Assembly (NCBI GenBank): GCA_030407085.1
Contig: CM059582.1
Location: 90,322,501-90,386,500 of the forward strand
DNA from: Trichopria drosophilae
Lineage: Eukaryota > Arthropoda > Insecta > Hymenoptera > Diapriidae
DNA: 64,000 bases
Reading direction: 5' to 3'
Positions 1 to 11,129 of the stretch are shown piece after piece. Position 1 is the stretch's first letter; each line of letters begins with the position of its first letter. Under the pieces are notes generated by a model. It did no database searches and was not told where the DNA came from. It saw only the letters and a list, made by a program, of their open reading frames with translations. The translations under genes and the position numbers were made by a program.

Positions 1-231
1 CACAAGAATAAAATTGGCTCAAATTTTTAAAACCACATCATTTACTAAAAAGGTAAAAAAACTTTTTTCTTTTCGTCTATCTATTTTTGTACCTAATCAA
101 CCGTTGTTCTCTGACTATTCTACATTTCAATTTCAGTCAATGAGGCAAAGAGAGAAAAATATGCTATCCAAAAACGCTGTAGCTACTGTTTTAGTTTAAT
201 TGTCCATGACGGATTATCTCATAAATGCAAT

Positions 232-1743
232 TTGAGCATTCGCCTTGAAAATTTAACTAAATGCATTCAAGACTGTGGTGAGAAGGCTGAAGACCAGGTG
301 GCAGCGTTTCTTTTAAACCGCAAAATAAGTGAAGAAGGTAAAAATAAAACAGACCAATTGTCATTGACTCAATCCGGAGGGGGTCAGAAGCTTCATGTTA
401 CAATTAGCAAAAAAGTATCCCTAGACAAACGATCACTTTTCTCGGCAGAAGACTTTATGAAGATTAAAACTAATTTTCATTTAAGTCAGAATAAAGTCCT
501 TGTTATCGCTGCAGCAATTCGTGTAGTTTCAAAAAATAGAAATATAATTGAACCTAACGTAAAACAAAAATTATCAGCTAAAAATCATTGCGTTGATCAG
601 TATTTTGGTTTCAAAATATTTAATTTTGTAAAACTTAAATCTATCACAGTTTCACAAGAAGTACAAGTAGTTGTTTATTGCACGGATTTACAAGGTTTGA
701 TTTAATACGTTACGGAGGAACGTCAATTATCACAATTTCACTTAAAGTTTGGAATTGACGGTGGAGGAGAGTTTTTGAAAGTGTGTCTCTCTATCCAAAG
801 TACCGTGATCGATGGAGAATTTTCTGGGTCTCGCCAATGTTATGATCAAGGAATTTGCGCGAAACGGTTCAAGGATTCAGGTGTAAATAAATTGCTGGTA
901 CTCGCATTAGCACAGTGTGCTCAGGAAAATTATGACAATGTATTGGAGCTGTGGTCGGCAATAAAAATTAATGAATTCGGAGTAACTAGCGCAACCGACT
1001 TGAAACTCGCTAACATAATGGTAGGAATAATGACTCATAGTAGCTTATATCCGTGTACATGGTGTTTTGCAATGAAAGGGCACCTCGATGAGTGTGGAAT
1101 GTACAAAACATTAGGAAATACAATGCAAAATTAGTTGAACTGGATTGAAGCAGGATCTCAGAAGCAGAAGGCGAAAGAACATTACAATTGCATTCACCCC
1201 CCCCCCTTTTTAATACCAATGAAGACAAAACGTTTCTACAAATTATTCCACCATCTGAATTACACTTAATGTTGGGTGTTGTAAACACTTTGCATGCGAA
1301 TTGGCTCACAGAGTTTGTAGACGACGCTACTAGATGGGCAAAGTTATGCAATGTTCATCGTGAAATAACACACGGTAGACCTGGATTCAATGGTAATTCC
1401 TGCAAAAAACTTTTAGACAAATTAGTCTACTGCGTTCAAGAAGTCGAATAAAATGCTTAAAATACGTAAAAAATACTTTTGAAGATTTTAGATTATTAAC
1501 TTTAAAAAGAATCTTGATCTAGGTATTTCGGTAACTCCAAAAGTGCATGCCGTGTTCTTCCATGTGGTAGATTTTTGCAATGAAACCCAAAAAGGGTTAG
1601 GATTTTTTAGTGAACAAGCAATGGAGTCTGTTCATTCCGACTTCACAATAGTTTGGACAAAATATAAAGTGGACAGAAATCATCCAGAATATGCTGATAG
1701 GCTTCAACGTGCTTTGTGTGAATATTACAGTAGTCATATATAA
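232..1743 (+). pseudogene. Decayed transposase-like ORF of an unnamed element family
   Basis: Open segments at 232-705, 775-1134, 1188-1451 and 1543-1743 read in the same direction with frame changes and stops between them, so they look like one broken gene. The middle holds a G-I-D-G-G-G segment just before 775 and a cysteine pair (PCTWC) near 1050. The last segment holds a histidine-rich FHVVDFC stretch, then an S-E-Q-x-x-E-S-V-H run and a closing N-H-P-E-Y motif. From memory, proteins of this layout are repeated in arthropod and cnidarian genomes and behave like transposable-element ORFs, but I cannot name the family. No terminal repeats were found; the 5' part may lie outside the window. 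A remote CACTA-type transposase is possible. Confidence 0.4.
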
Positions 1744-1749
1744 GAACTG

Positions 1750-2640
1750 ATGAAACTACAAAAGAGCTATAGTATGTATTTATGTTAAAAAAATTGTTCA
1801 GTAAAAGATAAATAAAAAATGTGTTGAATTGCCGTCCTGTGCATTGAACTCACGCGATCCGGATCACATTCAAAACGTCATAATTTCGCGTCCAATGGCG
1901 ATCCAAAATCATTTTTTTTCTTAATTTGTTCTGAATTAGGCCCACTATAATTCTACTGTAAGGCTTTTTACCTCAAACATCTAGGAAAAGAATTATTTCG
2001 TAACAACTACGAGTGTAATTTAATTTAAAGGAAAATAACTCCTAAAAATTGATTTCAAAAGGTCATGTCTCTAAACAATCTGAGGCAATAATTACATTTT
2101 TTTTATTTTGTAGGGAATTTTATAGGCTGTTATTTGGATATGGGTAAAAATCGGATTATATAGCAATACGTGAAAAATTCTAAAAAAAGTAAATTTTTTC
2201 CAGTTTTTTCGCAGTTTTTGAACAATTTTGATGGGTTTTGCTTAATTTAGAAAACTGAGCTCCTCCGGCCTTGTTTCTTATGCTTTCTTAAATAAGTTAA
2301 CCTGATTATATTTTTTTGTATGCCTGTTCGCTTTTAAATAACATAGTTACACTCCAAAAAATCTTGATAAGTCATTTTTTTGAGAAACGGCCCAACCAAT
2401 TTTTCTATTTTTAAGCTTAAAATAACCAGAGGAAATCCTAGAAACATAAGCAGAAGAAAAACCGGATGTGCCGCTAAACTTTGGGTTGTACTTGGTTGAT
2501 ACGTTCAAAATTACACAACGTATACACCGTATGTGAGAAAAAAATTGCTCTAAGTCCACATGATGATAAGCGATACTTGATCGCTGGTAGTGCAGACACA
2601 CTACCGTGGGGACATAAGGGCATTATTGAAATAAATGAGT
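1750..2640. other. AT-rich noncoding spacer
   Basis: No coding frame of recognisable type. A minus-strand B-box-like GAGTTC patch lies near 1850 beside a short G+C patch and could be a worn tRNA-derived repeat, but no full tRNA or SINE can be supported. The right edge (2619-2628) carries GGCATTATTG, which recurs at 9080-9089 and may be a target duplication for the R1/Gypsy insertion. Confidence 0.4.
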
Positions 2641-2671
2641 AGATGTGTGTGTGTGTGTTTTTCTTTTTTTT

Positions 2672-4790
2672 TTCCGAAGCGACGATGGAAAGCTCTACCA
2701 GCCATCTCTGACGGTCGGTGCCAGCAGGAGTGCGGGGCTCGCACTCGCTAAAACCACCTCCGCTTAGACTGTGATTCCCCCCTCAGAAACCGCCGGAAGG
2801 CATTACTTCGAGGGGGGCAGTCTATGCCTCAGAAGGCCCTCCGCCGATGTTTTGGCTCTTCAGGTCTGGGCGATGTTGTTGCCTCTTCCTTCTTCTTCTC
2901 TTCTGATGGCATTCAGCCTATCAATGATGGAGGTAGCGGTGGTGACCACCGCGTCCCATCCCTCCTGTGAGGCGAGCAGACATTCCCCAAAGCCCTCAGG
3001 TGTTAGTGGTCCTCCTCCCGGGATCCGGAACTGTTCCCGTTCCGCTGCAAATCTCGAGCAGTGGAAGAGGACATGGGGCACGTCTTCGTCGATACCAGGG
3101 CATGCCGGGCGCTCCGCGCTTTGGTAAATGCGGAACCGATGTAAGTAGCTGCGAAAGCAGCCGTGCCCGGTGAGCACCTGGGTGAGATGAAAGGTGGTGT
3201 ATCCGTGTTGTCTGCCCGTCCACTTTGCTACATCTGGGATGACGAAGTGGGTCCACCGCCCCGAATCCGCTGAATCCCATCTTTTTTGCCACTCTTCTAT
3301 GGTCCTCATGGACCATTTGTCGTGGTTCAGCTCCTGGTCGGCGATGTCCTGCCTTGTACACCGGCCTTCGCGGTGTACTGCTGCCCTCTCAGTAGCAAGA
3401 AGGTCTATGGGAGGGAGTCTTGCGACCACCGAGAGAGCGATGTCCGATACAGAACGGTAGGCACGGGCCACTCTCAGGGCGGCTGTTCTATAAGCCCGCC
3501 GACAGGTGGCTCCGTAGCTCTTATGGATGTTCATGGCATCAGCCCAGATCGGTGCCCCGTAAAGAATAATGGAGCTTACTACCGATGAAAGGAGGGACCG
3601 TCGCGGCTGTTTCGGCCCCCAATATTAGCCATGATGTTGGAGAGCGTACGAGCCATTTTGGAAGCCTTTGCGCCTGCGTTCATCAGGTGTTGTTTGAACG
3701 ACAGCCGCGCATCTAGAGTGACTCCAAGATATCTAATAGTGTCCATTGTCCTGATCTGCGTATCTTCCACCGTGAAGATGGCGTATACCCTTTTCTTCGT
3801 TCGAGAGATGAACACCGCCGCCGTCTTCTCTGCCGCCAGATCTAACCCATGGTTGCTCAACCACCTAGCTACTACCTCGATAGCTTCATCTCCGCTAAAT
3901 TGCACCTCGTCGATGGTCTTCGCGACGACGATTAGTGCAAGGTCGTCTGCGAAAGCTACCATGGACACCCCGTCTGGAAGGGATTGCCTGAGCCGTCCGT
4001 CATATAAGACGTTCCAGAGGAAGGGTCCCAGAACCGAGCCCTGCGGCACGCCACCCGTGATGTTGTATGAGTGCCTGCCGTCATCGGTGTCATAATACAG
4101 GGTCCGGTCTGTAAGCTGTAGCTTGAGATGGCTTCTCTTAGGTAGAGCGGCATCTTCAGATCTTCGAGCGCCTGCATGATGCAATCCCATCTGGCCGTGT
4201 TGAAAGCGTTCCGAATATCCATAGCAATGATGGCACACATGCACCTGGTGTTTCGGCTGCCACTGATGGCATTCGTGGCTATTGCCTTCACTCGACCGAT
4301 CGCATCTGTGGTTGAGCGCCCCTTCCGAAAGCCGAACTGGTTGTCGGAAAGACCTCCCGCATCTTCGATGGCTGCTTCTAGTCTGGCACAGATAACCCTC
4401 TCATAAAGCTTCCCGGGGATGTCCAGCATGCAGAGAGGTCGGAACGAGGATGGATCGCCCAGGGGTTTGTTTCCCTTGGACAGAAGAACCAATCTCTGTT
4501 CCTTCTACTGCACCGGGAAGCGTCCTTCTTTCAGACAAGCGCTGAATGTCGATGTGAAGATTGTCGGGACATTCAGCTCTGCGATCTTGACTGCCATACC
4601 AGGTACCCCTTCCATTCCTGGGGCCTTACGGATGGAAATCTTGTCAGCAGCCATCTTTAGTTCGGCTTCGGTAACGGCTGGCGGCTCGACCAACAACTCC
4701 TCGCTAACTACCCCTGTTGATCGGCCGGGGAGGACGCGGGGTTCCTGCACCCTCCGGCCCTCGCGTTTCCCCACTGTTGTCGCAGTGGAG
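2672..4790 (-). pseudogene. R1-clade non-LTR retrotransposon, 5'-truncated ORF2 (reverse transcriptase)
   Basis: Reading the minus strand from about 4790 down, the conserved N-terminal reverse-transcriptase block (KAPGMEGVPGMAVK) is followed by LLSKGNKPLGDPSSFRPLCM, FGFRKGRSTTDA, a D-I-R-N-A-F-N catalytic segment, GVPQGSVLGPFLWN, the FADDLALI catalytic box and the YLGVTLD thumb motif. The C-terminus (2860-3534) has the late C-x-H-x-C-type zinc knuckle (CPGIDEDVPHVLFHC) typical of R1-clade ORF2. The frame is broken near 4500, near 4240-3960 and near 3580. The 3' end is followed by a short A-rich and (CA)n tail at 2641-2672 when read on the minus strand. The endonuclease and ORF1 are absent. 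Upstream sequence is Gypsy gag, not R1. Confidence 0.88.
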
Positions 4791-7230
4791 CGCATGTCGG
4801 GCAGGTTCGGAACGGATTCCCTTCTGTCCCGCATACCTGACACCGCTTCACCGTAAGGGGAGGACCTGACGCCCCCCTCCACGGAGTAGGGAATTCACTC
4901 CTGCGGTTAGGACAATTTAATATTATATGTCCAGTCTGCTGGCATCCGAAGCATTTTCGATTAGGGCACTGAGAGGCTCGATGCCCAGGTTGCTGGCATG
5001 TGAAGCATGGCCGTCTAGGACATGCCGCAGCTCTATGTCCCACCATCTGGCAACGGAAACAAGCCCCGACCATTGCCGAATTTCCTGGCCCGTTCGGAAA
5101 TTCTCGTGACTCCCTCCACAACTGTCCTGCCCCCGGACCGTTAGACCAGGACCTCCGATTAGGTGTTGGCCCATAACTCGGGGTTTCAACTCTTTGAGAG
5201 TACTGAACCAACGGTCCTATGGGCCTCGATACCGCTCTTGCATGATTCAGACCCGTGGTGGCCGGCTGAAACCGAGGGACATCCTTCCATTGCCCAGAAG
5301 TTCTCTGGCCTCGACCCGGGCCTACTTCCTCGGCCACCTGCACGTCAACAGTGTCTGGGGACGGGGGTCTGAGTTTTGGGGAACTTTCCTTTTTCCCCCT
5401 TTTCGGCTGGTTTTTCGGCGCCCGCATCCCTTGGGTCGACCGCGGTTCCGCAACTACCACACTCGCAATTTTCTTCACCTCCCGACCATCTTCCTCATCC
5501 AGAGCAGAGACTCGCAACGTGGACGTGGTACGCACGTAGGCACTACCAGGCAATCTAGTTTTATCCTTGGTAGGAGGTTCGCGGTATGGGCGATCCATCT
5601 CTTTTAATTTCTCAAACCGCCCTCCCCATTTCTCCAAACTCGCAAAATCGGTAATCTCTTTCTCGGCTAAATAGGCCCGATATTCAGGCGTGAGATTCCG
5701 GAAAACGATCCGCAATTGTTTATCTATTGACGGGGGCCTTCTGAAATGGCTCACGATGTGTCGGAAACAGGAGACGAATTGACCAATCGACTCCCTTTTT
5801 CCTTGAGTTCGATTTTTCAACTCGTCCTCTAAATCCTCCTCATTTATTTCGCCAATGAAAAACTTCCGAAACGCCTTCGCGAAATCTCGCCACGTTCGGA
5901 AATCTAAATGAGCCGTCCGATACCACCTACTCGCCCCACGATACAAAATAGCTGGAATCGCTCGGAAAAGATCTCGGTCGTCGAATCCGGATTGTTCCCT
6001 ACAATCCTCTAACCGCGACAGAAACTCTTCCGCCGATTCCTTCTCTTCTCCAGCGAACTTCAATCCCCACTCTCGTAAAGATTTGGTACAACGCAAATCG
6101 CGGCCCACTTCTCTATCCCTACGTTGATGACGGACTACCCGTTCCCTAGCTTCATCCTCACTATCGCTAGAATATTCGTAGTCCATCAACAGCCTTCTCC
6201 TTCGAACACTGCTTCGCGTTGACCCTCCACTACTCGCTACACTCCGTCGGTCTGACACTTCTTCATGATCCCGATAATAGTCATGATTGTCCTCTCAACC
6301 ATAATATCTATTTGTATTATGTTCTCGCTCCGGTACGACTTCTCGGAACCGTGGAACCGGTCCATTACCCCCTCTCCCTCTCTAGCAATCACGTGGAGCA
6401 TCTATTCTCCGATCTCCGCCCCTTGGATATTTTTCATTCTTTTCCCAGGAGACTGACCGTCTTTCTCGCTCTATTCTACCAAGTTGATTGGTCTCTATTC
6501 CTAATTTAGAGTTCGCGAAATACGCCGATTTTCTGGGTGGAACAGAAATATCTGAATTTATGCATTGCAGTGGCGGACCTCCTGGGAGCCCTTGTTCTGG
6601 ACAATTCCGACCCCACCAAAACGCGCTAGACTGCACCTCGCTACTCATTCGGGACCGCGCGCCACCTATGATCCCACCCGAAGTATGGCTGGTGGTAGTA
6701 ACCACCGTAGTCTTCGCTACTGTGGTAGTAGGGATAGTGATGGCCACCGAACTAACCGCTATGTTGGGCTCATTGGACCCCAAACCATCCCCCATCAACG
6801 TCGTATAACCGAATTCGGTACCACCCGCGGCTTCACCCAGACTCTCCCGATCTTCTTCTTCCCTCTCCAACACCTCTTGAACCTTTTTGGGCCTACCTCG
6901 GGGTTTTCGTTGATACCGTTGTACCGAATCTTCTTCTGATTCGTCCATCAGATGTGAAATCGCTGTAACCGGTATCTCATCCCCCCTCTCAGTCCAATCG
7001 GGGTACCATGGGACATCCAGGGAGTCGTCAAAAATCCGTAACTCCACTCGCAACAACCGATCTCGCAAATTTTTCTCGGGTCCTTTTCTACTAAGGCGGT
7101 GCCTCTCTAACTGTTCCTCCACCCCCGAAAGATTTAATTTATTTATTGTATTTTTAATTAACCTCACATCTCTCGACTCCCGCCCCAGCGCCCTCATTCG
7201 CACTGAGTGCTCACTCACCTCAGTCGCCAT
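4790..7230 (-). pseudogene. gag: Gypsy-type gag with SAP-like N-terminus and three zinc knuckles, two nonsense codons
   Basis: One minus-strand frame runs from an ATG at 7230 to about 4790, interrupted by TAG at 6382-6384 and TGA at 6295-6297; both flanking segments are in the same frame, so this is a single gag with two stops. Early residues (roughly 28-60) form a SAP-like basic helix segment (LNLSGVEEQLERHRLS). The middle has the capsid-type Retrotrans_gag pattern (WYRTAHLDFRTWRDF, then ESIGQFVSCFRHI). The C-terminus has three CCHC knuckles (CFRCQMVGHRAAAC, CFTCQQPGHRASQC, CFGCQQTGHIILNC) and a fourth cysteine cluster (CQVCGTEGNPFRTCPTC). The frame then enters the R1 segment and ends at 4708. 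No Gypsy pol follows. Confidence 0.85.
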
Positions 7231-7879
7231 TTTGTTTACTCCCACTCCTTCCTTTTCCACGACACAATTCGAATTACTCTGCCCTCTATCAACCACACGC
7301 GATTCTACTGACTATACCCCCTTTCCTTTTGAAATTTCGAATTTACTTTTATTTTCTCCCACTTTACTTTCCTCTCACTTTACTTTCCCCCTCTTACTCG
7401 CTAGCTGTGAATTAAAATTTATTAACATACATGAAATGTTATTAAATACATTTTACATTGACATATATATCACATAAACTTATACTAAATACATTTATAA
7501 AAAAAAAATTTTTTTTTTTAAATATTATCTATTATCAAAGAATTATTATCACCCACTCGTTCTACTCACTTCTCGCTACACACTTTATAAAAAACATAAT
7601 TAATTATCAATTAAAAAAAAAAGTATAAAGTACTCATTAATTAATAAATAAAAATTTAAATAATTATAAATAATAATATTGAATTATTTATAAAAATTAA
7701 TAATAAATAAAAAAAATAATTAAAAAAATAATAATTAATTATATAAATTAATTTTAAAAAAAAATTTAAATAATAAAAAAAAATTAAATAATTAAAAAAA
7801 TAATTAATTAATTATAAAAATTAATAAATAAATATTATTAATTATTTAAATTTCAGTCACGACCAATCACTAGCCGCGT
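7231..7879 (-). other. Gypsy 5' leader with A/T-only stretch
   Basis: This lies between the gag start and the primer-binding site when read on the minus strand. 7494-7852 is almost exclusively A and T, built from TAATTAATT/AAATAA-like words, with only a few G or C. No coding frame is supported. The short forward frames here are artefacts of low complexity. Confidence 0.55.
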
Positions 7880-7895
7880 CCTGTCACGGTCGCCA
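7880..7895 (-). other. Primer-binding site (tRNA-Arg type)
   Basis: The minus strand reads TGGCGACCGTGACAGG. It starts with the TGG expected opposite a tRNA CCA end, and from memory it matches the tRNA-Arg primer site used by mdg1/412-type insect Gypsy elements. It sits about 650 bases upstream of the gag start, the expected place after a 5' LTR. The primer assignment is from recall and was not searched. Confidence 0.6.
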
Positions 7896-7898
7896 TTT

Positions 7899-8949
7899 TG
7901 TAACGTTGAATTTTCTTTTATTTAATTTCAAAAAAAAAATATACATGTACATATAAATTTCTCAGTTACACAAAAATTTTTATTTATAGGACGCGACCCA
8001 AAAATGCGGTTTCCGCTAAACTGGTCCGACTGTTATCTTTTTAGGCCCACGTTGCCGGAAGTTGAAATTCGCGGTCCTACCTTCCACACCACCTCCTCAA
8101 CTTCCTCCCTACCTTCCTCGCGACCCACGTCAACCGCTCGCCTTCACTTCCGGTTTCTTAATTTCCCCAAACCCAAAATTTATGATTTTCCGTTATTATC
8201 TATTTCCGGTCTCAATATTAAAAAAAAAAACAATTTATCTGATTTGTTTTTATCACTCACTCGCTACTTCCGGTCTGACTCGGTACTTTAATAATCATTA
8301 AAAAAAAAAGAGAAGAAAACCCGATGCTTCGATTTTAATTCGCTTAATCTTTCGGCTATGCCGCCTTACCTTTTCTTTCTTTATCTCTCTTCCGGTCTCT
8401 CTCGTTCTCTCGTTCTATCTGCCTGTCTCTCGCTTTCTCGCTACTTTCTTTTTCTGTCTCTCTCTCTCTCCTCTCTCACTAACTCTCTTCTCTCTCGCAA
8501 TCACTATCCGTTACACTTATTCCTTTTTTTTTTTGTTTTTACTCCGGCCCTCTGCTCTCCCCACACCACAAATCCTCTTCACTTTTCCCTATTCCTCAGC
8601 CACAGCCAAAATCTCTCGCGGTCACGAGCGTACTAAATTTGAAAATCGTCATCGGTACTGACCGATGACGATTTTCCACCTCTCTCGCTAATTTTCTTTC
8701 AATTTTGAATCGTGCATTGGTGCGTAATATACCGCGCTAGTGTGTGTAGCGCCTGGACACATACACACACGCGTGTTCAGCTCGCCGATCGTCGCCTCTT
8801 CGTCGCACGATGGGAGACGCCGTCGCCGACACAACAAACCGGCGATCGACGGGGGATATCGAGCGTCCTTCTCTTACTACTACTCGGGCCGGCGCAACTC
8901 GCATGCCTCTCGCTCCCACTGCCGAGAGAGAACTTGCCGTTCTTACGAC
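7899..8949 (-). repeat. Probable 5' LTR of the Gypsy element
   Basis: Sequence immediately upstream (minus strand) of the primer-binding site should be the LTR. The plus-strand edge at 7899 begins TGTAACG, so the minus LTR would end CA; a matching TGTCG start can be placed at 8949. Inside are a long pyrimidine-rich tract (8370-8625), a perfect 16-bp hairpin (8641-8676) and a TATATTAC box near 8726 on the minus strand. No second LTR exists in the window, so the outer limit is a guess; it could reach 9079. Confidence 0.4.
8641..8676. repeat. Perfect 16-bp hairpin
   Basis: GAAAATCGTCATCGGT (8641-8656) is followed by a 4-base loop ACTG and its exact reverse complement (8661-8676). In transcribed LTR sequence this would be a very stable stem-loop on either strand. 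Confidence 0.85.
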
Positions 8950-8999
8950 ACGTAATATTATTGCTTACGTATAATTATCATTCTAGCAATTTTATCGTT

Positions 9000-9600
9000 A
9001 GATAATATCGTGACTTTGTCACAAGCCTTCACTTCAAACATAGCCAAGCAAGCTCTTGTAGACTGTCTTGTTTTGAAGTGGCATTATTGGGCCTGTATTG
9101 TATAGATTTCCGACTTCTTTTTCATTTCATTAAATACGCAAACTGACGCCGCATTCGTAAACAGCCACCCAAAAATCACCCCATTTTATCCATAATTTCA
9201 ACGTGTTGTAATTAATCTCGACGGACAGATTTTTTAAATTCAACAATACCAAAATTCCAATGTTCCTGAATTTTTATCTTGAAAACGATGGGTTGTATCA
9301 AAAAATCCCAAGGGGACATTTGTGTTTAGAATTTAATGCAGTACACGATTATATTTTTTTCAATTCAAAATTTTCAATTTTATTTTTCATCCGCTATATT
9401 GGATCCGCCATTTTGAATTTTTCGAAATACAACATAACCAGCGGAAAGTACATATATTGAGTCATAATATGCGCCTCAAACAAAATATTTTTTGTACGTC
9501 ATTATGCTTTTTTAACAGTAAATGTAACGTTTGTTTAAATTTGTTCATGTTTCGGGCGCCATTTTGAAATTATGCTTTGGGCCACTCAGCATTCGAAAGT
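9000..9600. other. Noncoding interval before the virus-derived block
   Basis: 9026-9079 contains a small inverted pair (CACTTCAAA ... TTTGAAGTG). The remainder is AT-rich with several CCATTTT words. I found no gene and no terminal repeat of a Polinton-type element here. Confidence 0.4.
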
Positions 9601-9619
9601 AGACACTTTGAACTAAAAT

Positions 9620-9910
9620 TTAAGCCCAAGCAGCATGCGTATAGTGCAGATGAATTTTGTTGGGAACACTGTCCCGGTTGACGTGGAATGTCCCATATAT
9701 ATTTTCAAACTTTAATCCATTCAGATCGATGATTAGACTGAGTAGTGTATTTGTTTTTCCGCAATTAGACGGGCCACAGAAAAGTGCACGTATACTATTT
9801 GGCAGCAGCTCCCCATGTCGTTTATGATTAGTTACATTATTTTGTACAGACGATGTTAAATCATCAAAATTGATGATTGGGATTTTTGTTGGTTGTTTAT
9901 GAAATCGCAT
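9620..9910 (-). pseudogene. Packaging ATPase fragment (adintovirus/Polinton-like)
   Basis: A 96-residue minus-strand frame starts at ATG 9910. Residues about 45-52 are a Walker A loop (GPSNCGKT) preceded by SIRALFC and followed by NTLLSLIIDLNGLKFENIY. This matches the N-terminal part of FtsK/HerA-type genome-packaging ATPases of animal Polinton/adintovirus-type viruses. After FENIY the similarity stops; the remaining 24 residues come from a noncoding repeat also present at 36.2 kb, so Walker B and the rest of the ATPase are lost. It is transcribed away from the other virus-like genes. Family placement rests on motif recall. Confidence 0.65.
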
Positions 9911-10003
9911 TTTGATAATAACTGAACAGAAAAGTATAAGTAGCGCCTTTATATGTAATGTCAGTCATTAATTGTTTGATATTTGAATGATGCACATCTT
10001 ACA

Positions 10004-10760
10004 ATGATTACATATGTAAGTAGAAACAAGAAACAAAATCGGATAAAGAGTGGGACAGGATTGGTCAATTCTTTAATTAATAAATTACCGGTAGAACTTC
10101 ATATACCCGGTTATCAGTACTGTGGGCCTGGTACAAAATTAAAGCAACGGTTAGCAAGGGGTGATCCAGGGATAAATCTCTTGGACAAGGCTTGCAAAGA
10201 ACACGATATCGCTTATTCCAAAACTCATGAAAATCCCGTCGCTAGAAGCGAGGCGGATCGTATATTAGCGGAGCAGGCTTGGAAGCGAGTTTTAGCAAAT
10301 GACGCAAGCATTGCAGAAAAGACGGCAGCTTGGGGGTGCTGCAAACACAATGAAACTAAAAAGTAAATTAGGCATGGGGCTGAAAAAGAAGAAAGCGTCA
10401 AAAAAGAAAACAACATCATTGAACAACATTATTGCGGCTGCTAAAATGTCAATGTCACCAAGTAATAATGTTCAAAATGTTATATCGAGTGCTTTGAAAG
10501 GGGCACGTAAAGCAGTAAAAGAAGCCGGTGGCAAGCAATTCATACAAAAAACTCGACAGCCATCGATACCTGCAAAGGTTGGAGGATTCTTGCCATTCCT
10601 AGCACCCATATTTGATGGATTAAGTACCAATAGGTATATATATTAGCCGATGGCACAGCAGGTATAACCAAGGCTGTTAATGATGCAAGAGCAGTTACAT
10701 GAAAGTGAAAGGCATGATCGTGCTATGGAGACAATAGCTATATGTAAAAGGTTAGAATAA
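10004..10760 (+). pseudogene. VP1-like protein: phospholipase A2 domain plus basic pX-like tail
   Basis: From the first in-frame ATG at 10004 the protein carries a parvovirus-type phospholipase A2 domain: calcium loop YCGPGTK near residue 45 and the catalytic His-Asp pair in C-K-E-H-D-I-A-Y. In related viruses this enzyme breaches the endosome during entry. The frame stops at 10366, but a second frame (10350-10646) continues with a lysine-rich block, K-L-G-M-G-L-K-K-K-K, and a hydrophobic GGFLPFLAPIF segment. A third piece with an A-V-N-D motif is visible to about 10700. I read these as one minor virion protein (PLA2 plus pX-like) broken by at least two frameshifts. The order suits adintovirus-like elements. 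Confidence 0.65.
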
Positions 10761-11129
10761 TATATAATTGTCGGAATGTACGGTCGATGGACTAAATGAA
10801 AATAAAAACAAACTACTAATGTAAACAATGGGGCTTTGATGAAAGCCACCGAATATGGGAAAAGAAAGTCGTTAAAGCCAGATTTTGTCATTTTTCCAGC
10901 TACAGAATCTTCGATTTACAGAACTGCTTATATGTAAATTTAAGGATTTAACTCATAATGGATTCTGGGTCCCCATAGTGACGAAATGAATGACTAATGT
11001 CTGTTGTAGGTACACGTTTCGTCCCAGGTTTTCGCGTGGACTCGTCAGAAAAAAATCGCCTATAAAATGTTATGATAATCAGTATAATTTGAACAACCAG
11101 TATGAACGATACTTTTACGTTGACGTTCT

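Noticed and set aside
2641..2672. (TG)n/poly(T) tract considered as a telomeric or regulatory repeat
   Set aside because: Its position at the R1 3' end makes it the element's A-rich tail read on the other strand.
2771..4856. Plus-strand frames across the R1 region
   Set aside because: They are antisense shadows of the R1 reverse transcriptase, which has clear motifs on the minus strand.
4923..5607. Open frames in other registers over the Gypsy gag zinc knuckles
   Set aside because: Overlap the recognised gag frame and carry no motif of their own.
8004..8955. Several forward frames rich in Ser, Leu and Pro
   Set aside because: They arise from the pyrimidine-rich LTR tract; composition explains them.
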